From: Nitrospira sp. UBA6909
GTDB lineage: Bacteria > Nitrospirota > Nitrospiria > Nitrospirales > Nitrospiraceae
Assembly (NCBI GenBank): GCA_002451055.1
Contig: DKBD01000168.1
Location: 18,071 to 23,678 of the forward strand
DNA length: 5,608 nucleotides
Direction: 5' to 3'
The translations under genes were made by a program, and so were the position numbers. The notes under the pieces are model-generated. The model did not search any database. It was given only the letters and a program-made list of their open reading frames with translations, and had not been told where the DNA came from. Below, one piece after another: positions 1 through 3,752 of this stretch. Positions within the stretch are counted from its first letter, which is position 1. Every line of letters starts with the position of its first letter.

Positions 1-182
1 TCTATGGAGGCATTCTCAAATCCATCAGTTTCGGTTTGATCGTGAGTTGGATCTGCAGCTACAAAGGCTTCTATACCAAGATGAGCGCGGAAGGATTGGG
101 AAAAGCGACAACCGAGGCGGTCGTATTATCGTCGGTCTTGATTCTCGTCTGGGATTATTTCTTGACCTCGATTCTGCTCTAG
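1..182 (+). CDS. mlaE: MlaE-type phospholipid ABC transporter permease, C-terminal fragment (5' end outside window)
   Basis: The open frame enters from the left edge (first whole codon at 3) and ends at TAG 180-182, giving the last 59 residues of a permease. The fragment reads YGGILKSISFGLIVSWICSY, then KGFYTKMSAEGLGKATTEAV, then a hydrophobic stretch (VVLSSVLILVWDYFLTSILL). The K-S-x-x-F-G segment, the C-x-x-G-F loop, the G-x-G-x-A-T-T-x-A-V motif and a final membrane helix ending in a few hydrophobic residues are the typical end of MlaE/YrbE permeases, which are about 260 residues long. In that family two copies form the inner-membrane core that moves phospholipids between the MCE subunit (MlaD) and the membrane. 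The motif usually reads GGAxGVGxAT; here it is SAEGLGKAT, a modest variation. Identity is supported by the adjacent mlaF, mlaD and mlaC. The N-terminal three quarters cannot be assessed. Confidence 0.9.
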   Translation, partial: YGGILKSISFGLIVSWICSYKGFYTKMSAEGLGKATTEAVVLSSVLILVWDYFLTSILL

Positions 183-184
183 AT

Positions 185-279
185 GGTGAGGGAGTAAGGA
201 GTGAAGAGTGAGGGGGCAGTAGGAGATCGGAGCGGTGACACGTTGACGTCGCGCTCCCCCGTACCCTTTTCCCTTCACC
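185..279. repeat. Imperfect inverted repeat filling the mlaE-mlaF gap
   Basis: The left arm (185-216) is almost pure purine and the right arm (254-279) almost pure pyrimidine. GGTGA at 185-189 pairs with TCACC at 275-279, GGG at 190-192 with CCC at 271-273 (one bulged base), and GGGGG at 212-216 with CCCCC at 256-260. The material between is less regular but contains a GACGTC palindrome at 245-250. The left arm also repeats a GAGT(G/A)A-like unit. No reading frame in the gap looks coding. It could be a dispersed intergenic palindrome, or an RNA structure that regulates or processes the mla transcript. Copy number elsewhere in the genome cannot be seen from here. Confidence 0.4.
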
Positions 280-286
280 GGTTCAT

Positions 287-1045
287 ATGATCAAACTCGT
301 CGGTGTGAGGAAGACCTTGGGAGGGCAGCCGGTGTTGCGGGGCATCGACCTTGTCGTTCCGCCTGGCAAACTGACGACGATCATCGGTCGCAGTGGAGAA
401 GGGAAGAGCGTGCTGCTCAAACACATGATTGGCTTGATGCAGCCGGACGAGGGGGAAGTGTGGGTGGACGGAACGGAAATTTCGAGTTTGCGCGGGCATG
501 CCCTCAATGAAGTCCGCAAGAAATTCGCGATGCTGTTCCAAGGGGCGGCGTTATTCGATTCGATGACGGTCTTTGAGAACGTGGCGTTCCCACTGCGTGA
601 AAAGCTCAGGATGAAAGGAGCGGAGGTCACCGCGCGGGTCGAGGAGAAGTTGGAGCAGGTCGGTCTGGCGGGTATGGGGCACAAATTTCCCGCCGAGCTC
701 AGCGGCGGGATGCGCAAGCGCGCCGGCTTGGCGCGCGCCTTGGTCATGCAGCCGGAGATCATTCTGTTCGATGAGCCGACGACCGGCCTCGATCCGCTCA
801 TGGCGAAGTCGATCCATGATCTCATCACCGGCATGCAGCGAAAATTCGGGTTCACCGCCGTCATGGTCAGCCATGAGATCCCGGAAATTTTTGGAATTTC
901 CGACTATGTCGCCATGCTGAAGGACGGCAAGATCGCAGTGATGGCGGAGCCTGTGGAATTCCAACGGACGGCCGATCCTGAAATCCGGGAGTTTATCTCA
1001 GTCGGAGGCACGGTGCCGTTGTTTACGGCTTCTTCCGGCAGATAG
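287..1045 (+). CDS. mlaF: MlaF-type phospholipid ABC transporter ATP-binding protein
   Basis: This 252-residue protein is a complete ABC ATPase. It has a Walker A motif GRSGEGKS (34-41), Q-loop glutamine 85 in MLFQGAALFDSMTVFENVAF, signature LSGGM (138-142) followed by RKRAGLARAL, Walker B IILFDEP (158-164), D-loop GLD (167-169) and switch histidine 196. The LFQ-GALFDS-TV-ENVAFPL wording and the LSGGMRKRAGLARA signature are characteristic of the MlaF/Ttg2A group and separate it from ordinary importer ATPases. In the family it sits on the cytoplasmic face, binds MlaE and powers lipid movement through MlaD. Its length is slightly below the roughly 270 residues of the E. coli protein. The ATG at 287 is the only reasonable start: the upstream in-frame stop is TGA 236-238 and no ATG, GTG or TTG lies between. 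The sequence just before it is pyrimidine-rich, with no Shine-Dalgarno match. mlaD follows 12 bases after the stop. Confidence 0.96.
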   Translation: MIKLVGVRKTLGGQPVLRGIDLVVPPGKLTTIIGRSGEGKSVLLKHMIGLMQPDEGEVWVDGTEISSLRGHALNEVRKKFAMLFQGAALFDSMTVFENVAFPLREKLRMKGAEVTARVEEKLEQVGLAGMGHKFPAELSGGMRKRAGLARALVMQPEIILFDEPTTGLDPLMAKSIHDLITGMQRKFGFTAVMVSHEIPEIFGISDYVAMLKDGKIAVMAEPVEFQRTADPEIREFISVGGTVPLFTASSGR

Positions 1046-1057
1046 AGGAGTGCCACG

Positions 1058-1501
1058 ATGGAAAAAGCCAAGTTGGAATTGATCGTCGGTGTTTTCGTGC
1101 TGATCGGGGTCGTCTGTTTGGGGTATCTCTCCATCAAGCTCGGGAAACTGGAACTGATCGGAGGGGATCTCTACGAAGTTGACGCGGCCTTCAACTCGGC
1201 TTCGGGGTTGAAGGCCGGTGCGACCGTGGAAATCGCCGGCGTGGAAGTGGGACGAGTCAGATCGATTGTGCTGAAAGATGATCTGGCGATTGTTCGCCTG
1301 GCCGTCCAAAACAGCGTAAGGCTCTATTCCGATACCTTCGCCTCGATCAAGACCAGGGGCATTATCGGAGAGAAGTTCCTCTCGCTGTCTCCTGGAGGAG
1401 GCGGCGAGCCGTTGCAAGCCGGCGGTACAATCCGCGATACTGAGTCGGGGCTGGATCTCGAGGAGTTAGTCAGCCAATATGTGCACGGCAAGGTCAAGTA
1501 G
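1058..1501 (+). CDS. mlaD: MlaD-type MCE-domain protein, membrane-anchored lipid-binding subunit
   Basis: The protein has 147 residues. One N-terminal transmembrane anchor (about 7-27, LELIVGVFVLIGVVCLGYLS) is followed by an MCE domain (about 38-114) with the family signature GLKAGATVEIAGVEVGRV (50-67) and the segment TRGIIGEKFLSLSPGG (99-114). The tail TESGLDLEELVSQYV (128-142) resembles the C-terminal helix that MlaD proteins pack in the hexamer pore. Known MlaD forms a periplasm-facing hexameric ring on the MlaFE complex and passes phospholipid to or from MlaC. E. coli MlaD has 183 residues, so this is a compact version with a short C-terminus. The start is well supported: GAGGAG at 1045-1050 lies seven bases before the ATG and overlaps the last base of the mlaF stop codon, suggesting coupled translation. 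There is no sign of damage. Confidence 0.95.
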   Translation: MEKAKLELIVGVFVLIGVVCLGYLSIKLGKLELIGGDLYEVDAAFNSASGLKAGATVEIAGVEVGRVRSIVLKDDLAIVRLAVQNSVRLYSDTFASIKTRGIIGEKFLSLSPGGGGEPLQAGGTIRDTESGLDLEELVSQYVHGKVK

Positions 1502-1541
1502 TTCGATCGAGCTCGAAGCGGTGTCGCGAACAGCCTGTTCG
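1502..1541. repeat. Two adjacent short inverted repeats in the mlaD-mlaC gap
   Basis: TTCGA at 1502-1506 pairs with TCGAA at 1513-1517 around a six-base loop. CGAACAG at 1527-1533 pairs with CTGTTCG at 1535-1541 around a single central C; as RNA this would be a five-base-pair stem CGAAC/GTTCG with a five-base loop. Both begin just after the mlaD stop and end just before the mlaC Shine-Dalgarno region. They may be RNA stem-loops that tune mlaC translation or protect the upstream message. No T-run follows, so neither is a standard terminator. Confidence 0.35.
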
Positions 1542-1546
1542 TTATC

Positions 1547-1558
1547 GGAGGGGGAGGG
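1547..1558 (+). promoter_or_regulatory. mlaC ribosome binding site
   Basis: A run of GGAGG-type sequence lies eight bases before ATG 1560 if its first GGAGG (1547-1551) is used, or five bases before ATG 1563 if the second (1553-1557) is used. It decides the mlaC start against the longer frame opening at 1479, which would overlap the end of mlaD. Confidence 0.75.
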
Positions 1559-1559
1559 C

Positions 1560-2228
1560 ATGATGACATCGATCGTGAATGGTCGTGGCGAGATGGCCCA
1601 TGCGCTGATCCGCCGCCGCGTGGTTGTCATGGTCCTCAGGACAATGCTGGTTGCCGTGTGGTTGGCATTGGCGGTGGTTCCCGGCTACGCGGGGGCTCCG
1701 ACGGACTTGATGAAAGGGACGATCGACGAAGTGCTGCGCATCGTCAGCGAGGATACGCTCAAACATCCGAACAAGGCCAATGAGCGCCGGCAGATGCTGG
1801 AACAGGCCGTGGAGGCCCGCTTTGATTATCAGGAAATGTCGCGCCGCGCGCTCGGCGCTCCGTGGAATGCGCTGTCCGATCAGGAGAAGCAGGAATTCGT
1901 CAACTTGTTTCGAACGTTGCTGACGAATTCGTACGCCGACAAGATCGAAACGTACTCCGGCGAAGGCGTGCAGTATGTGAACGAGCGCCTTATGGACAAG
2001 GATTATGCGGAAGTCAGGACGAAAGTGCTGTCGGGAAAGACTGAGATACCTCTCGATTATCGGTTGATCAACAAGGCGAATGATTGGCGTGTCTATGATG
2101 TCGTGGTCGACGGCGTCAGCCTGGTCAATAATTATCGCGGGCAATTTACCAAAATCATCAGGTCGTCTTCCTATGCCGATCTTGTCGAGCAACTCCGAAA
2201 AAAGTCCGAGAAGATCAAGACTCCATGA
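1560..2228 (+). CDS. mlaC: MlaC-type periplasmic phospholipid-binding protein (Tgt2/MlaC family)
   Basis: The 222-residue product has an N-terminal signal sequence: arginines at 18-20, a hydrophobic core at about 21-41 and a cleavage site near GYAGA (about 44-46). The mature part carries MlaC/Ttg2D hallmarks: FDYQEMSRRALG (88-99), WNALSDQEKQEFVNLFRTLL (102-121), and the strongly conserved NDWRVYDVVVDGVSLVNNYR (174-193) followed by GQF. In the known system MlaC is a soluble periplasmic carrier that binds phospholipid tails and shuttles between MlaD in the inner membrane and an outer-membrane complex. The start at 1560 is preferred because it has the strong ribosome binding site; ATG 1563 is nearly as good and 1593 would still keep the signal peptide. 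The frame stays open upstream to 1479, but those residues are not signal-peptide-like. It follows mlaD by 58 bases and precedes the barrel gene by 36, consistent with one operon. Confidence 0.93.
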   Translation: MMTSIVNGRGEMAHALIRRRVVVMVLRTMLVAVWLALAVVPGYAGAPTDLMKGTIDEVLRIVSEDTLKHPNKANERRQMLEQAVEARFDYQEMSRRALGAPWNALSDQEKQEFVNLFRTLLTNSYADKIETYSGEGVQYVNERLMDKDYAEVRTKVLSGKTEIPLDYRLINKANDWRVYDVVVDGVSLVNNYRGQFTKIIRSSSYADLVEQLRKKSEKIKTP

Positions 2229-2264
2229 CGCTCGATAACGCTGTATAGTGAGGGTGCGAAACCG

Positions 2265-3464
2265 TTGGTGCATCGCCTTCCCGCCATACTTGTGCTCATA
2301 TTGTTGGGATCGTTCTGGCCTCTTTCCCCGGATTCGGCTCAGGCGGATGTCCAATATTTCCCCATTCCGGCCATTAGTTCGAGTAAGAACGACGGCAATG
2401 ATTTCGGACTGATCGTGCCGGCTCTTATTACGGGGCCGGACGGGGAACTGAAGCATTTGGTTGCCCCGATGGTCATCTACAATACCATCGTGGGTACTCG
2501 TGGAACGTTGAATCTGTTCCACTATGAACCGGGCGGGAAGGAGCTCAGAGGCATTGCATCCTGGTCGGAGAAGATCGAGCGAAAGTTTCTCTTAAGCTAT
2601 GTCGATCCCGGTTTCAGCAACGGCCGCTACAGCATCGGGGTGAGCGCGTCCCACTTCAAGAACGCGACGGTGCGGTTTTTCGGCATTGGCCCCGAGACCC
2701 CTCTCGGTTACGAAACCAACTACACGGCCTCGGAGACTCGAGCGAATTGGAAGTTCGGCATCTATGCCAATGAAGTGACGCAGATCGCCGTGAGCCAGCG
2801 ATTTCGGCACATGGATGCGATCGAACGCGGGGCCACCGAGTTGCCGTTTACCAAGAGCGTGTTCCCTACGGTGCCGGGAGTGGAGGGTGCGACGATTCTC
2901 GGCGAGCGGATCTCGTTCCATTACGATACGCGGAACAGTCTCGTCACGCCGACCGACGGGATGGCCGTGACGGCTTATGCGGAAATGAACCACAACTTTA
3001 AGCCAGGGGCCCAGCCGCTGTATTCCCGATACGGAATCGAAATCAAAAAAATGTTCGCGAGCGAATCCAAGCGTGCGATCTTGGTCGTTCGTGCCGACTT
3101 GCAAGCCACGATTGGCACGGACGTACCATTTTATGAGCAAAGTTCCTTGGGAGGACAGAACAACCTGCGTGGGTACGGCGTGGACCGGTTCATCGACAAG
3201 CAACTCGTGGCCTTCAGCGTTGAGGAGCGCATCCATTTGCTTCGCACCCGTTTGGCCGGGGTGATGGCTGATTTCGAGATTGCACCGTTCGTCGATACGG
3301 GGCAGGTGTTCAGTTCATTCAAAGACGTCAGTTTCAAAGACTATCGCGTCACACCGGGAATCGGATTTCGCGGAATCATCCGGCCCAATGTCGTGGGGCG
3401 GATCGATTACGGTTTTAGCCGGGAGGGCGGCGCCATATTTGCCGGCCTCGATTTCCCCTATTAG
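2265..3464 (+). CDS. Omp85/BamA-family outer-membrane beta-barrel protein lacking POTRA domains
   Basis: The 399-residue product starts with a signal peptide (hydrophobic about 5-20) and a SAQA|D cleavage site after residue 27. The mature part, about 372 residues, is about the size of a single 16-strand barrel, with no room for POTRA repeats. Omp85-type marks are FFGIGPET (138-145), YDTRNSLVTPTDG (220-232) and the loop-6 motif SLGGQNNLRGYGVDRF (294-309) containing L-R-G-Y (301-304). The chain ends FAGLDFPY with a terminal aromatic residue, as expected for a barrel-assembly signal. It probably sits in the outer membrane. The role is not known: position directly after mlaC suggests an outer-membrane partner for Mla lipid transport, while other POTRA-less surface-antigen proteins have varied or unknown roles. 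The start is non-ATG: TTG 2265 or GTG 2268, after TGAGGG at 2249-2254; no ATG is available upstream of the signal peptide. Confidence 0.85.
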   Translation: MVHRLPAILVLILLGSFWPLSPDSAQADVQYFPIPAISSSKNDGNDFGLIVPALITGPDGELKHLVAPMVIYNTIVGTRGTLNLFHYEPGGKELRGIASWSEKIERKFLLSYVDPGFSNGRYSIGVSASHFKNATVRFFGIGPETPLGYETNYTASETRANWKFGIYANEVTQIAVSQRFRHMDAIERGATELPFTKSVFPTVPGVEGATILGERISFHYDTRNSLVTPTDGMAVTAYAEMNHNFKPGAQPLYSRYGIEIKKMFASESKRAILVVRADLQATIGTDVPFYEQSSLGGQNNLRGYGVDRFIDKQLVAFSVEERIHLLRTRLAGVMADFEIAPFVDTGQVFSSFKDVSFKDYRVTPGIGFRGIIRPNVVGRIDYGFSREGGAIFAGLDFPY

Positions 3465-3477
3465 ATTTCCCCTATTT
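3450..3477 (+). repeat. 14-base tandem duplication at the barrel gene stop codon
   Basis: GATTTCCCCTATTA at 3450-3463 is followed at once by GATTTCCCCTATTT at 3464-3477, identical in 13 of 14 bases. The first copy encodes the last residues DFPY and the first two bases of TAG; the second copy supplies the final G of the stop. Fourteen is not a multiple of three, so the duplication changes what follows the aromatic end. Confidence 0.8.
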
Positions 3478-3547
3478 GATGAGTCTGCATGGACAACGTG
3501 TATGAGTGGCGGTGTGACCAGGTCGGCATGTCGGACGTGCAGGTCCG

Positions 3548-3590
3548 AAAAAGAAGTCGGAGCGAGTGGTGTCCCGGCCGGGTTCTTTTT
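3548..3590 (+). terminator. Candidate intrinsic terminator after the mla-barrel operon
   Basis: AAAAAGAA at 3548-3555 is exactly complementary to TTCTTTTT at 3583-3590, and CGG at 3558-3560 can pair with CCG at 3578-3580 after a two-base mismatch. The perfect GC palindrome CCCGGCCGGG at 3573-3582 lies directly before the T-run. A GC-rich hairpin followed by TTCTTTTT is terminator-like on the + strand, and the A-run at the left gives the reverse strand a T-run as well. The stem is imperfect and its loop long, so strength is uncertain. It lies 84 bases after the barrel stop and just before the proposed dxs promoter. Confidence 0.45.
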
Positions 3591-3591
3591 G

Positions 3592-3611
3592 CAAACCTTT
3601 GTAAAGGCTTG
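3592..3611. promoter_or_regulatory. Inverted repeat overlapping the dxs -35 box, possible operator
   Basis: CCTTT at 3596-3600 and AAAGG at 3603-3607 form a palindrome with a two-base centre. After one mismatched pair (3595/3608) it continues with CAA at 3592-3594 and TTG at 3609-3611. In total eight of nine base pairs match over 20 bases. Its right end supplies the TTG of the TTGACA -35 box, an arrangement in which a bound repressor would block RNA polymerase. No regulator family is recognised from the half-site. Confidence 0.35.
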
Positions 3612-3637
3612 ACACGGTAGGAGTCTTGTGTGAGACT
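3609..3637 (+). promoter_or_regulatory. Candidate sigma-70 promoter for dxs
   Basis: A perfect -35 box TTGACA (3609-3614) is followed after 17 bases by GAGACT (3632-3637), which matches TATAAT at only three positions but is preceded by an extended -10 TG at 3629-3630. It would give a leader of roughly 105-110 bases before the dxs ATG. The -35 box is convincing; the -10 is weak. It lies just after the terminator-like hairpin, as expected for a new transcription unit. Confidence 0.45.
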
Positions 3638-3638
3638 C
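3621..3638. repeat. Six-base-pair inverted repeat over the proposed dxs -10
   Basis: GAGTCT at 3621-3626 and AGACTC at 3633-3638 are perfect inverted copies around the loop TGTGTG. The right half overlaps the proposed -10. It could be a second operator half-site pair, or chance. No T-run follows it, so it is not a terminator. Nothing recognisable is seen between 3641 and the ribosome binding site at 3739. Confidence 0.3.
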
Positions 3639-3738
3639 ACCCCCAATATTCATTCCATTGCGCGACTGCTCGACCATTGCCTCTCATGCGTCTGGTTTTC
3701 TTGCACATCTGAGTGGGCGGACACAATGTGGATACAAT

Positions 3739-3746
3739 AAGGAGAG
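3739..3746 (+). promoter_or_regulatory. dxs ribosome binding site
   Basis: AAGGAGAG lies six bases before the ATG at 3753. It is the strongest start signal in this part of the window and fixes the dxs start. Confidence 0.8.
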
Positions 3747-3752
3747 CAAGCC

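Noticed and set aside
1527..1541. LexA/SOS box of the GAAC-N4-GTTC type upstream of mlaC
   Set aside because: The central spacing is five bases instead of four, and lipid-transport genes are not expected SOS targets.
1479..1559. Longer mlaC start at ATG 1479
   Set aside because: It overlaps the end of mlaD, adds a Ser/Glu-rich N-terminus before the signal peptide, and a strong ribosome binding site serves ATG 1560/1563 instead.
1542..2522. 326-residue open frame on the - strand
   Set aside because: It is antisense to mlaC and the start of the barrel gene, both clearly supported on the + strand, and has no recognisable domain.
3280..3612. 110-residue + frame overlapping the end of the barrel gene
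   Set aside because: It is a shifted-frame shadow of the barrel C-terminus running into the non-coding gap; no signal or domain supports it.
3489..3620. 43-codon small ORF (MDNVYEWRCDQVGMSDVQVR...) in the gap before dxs
   Set aside because: It has only a weak ribosome binding site, runs through the terminator-like hairpin and the dxs -35 box, and resembles nothing I recognise. Conservation in relatives would be needed to revive it.
3701..3706. TTGCAC as a second dxs -35 box
   Set aside because: The sequence 17 bases downstream (CAATGT) is a poor -10; the better CACAAT is only 15 bases away.
3733..3738. TACAAT as a -10 box close to dxs
   Set aside because: It matches TATAAT well but has no -35 box at a usual distance, and it would start transcription inside or after the dxs ribosome binding site.
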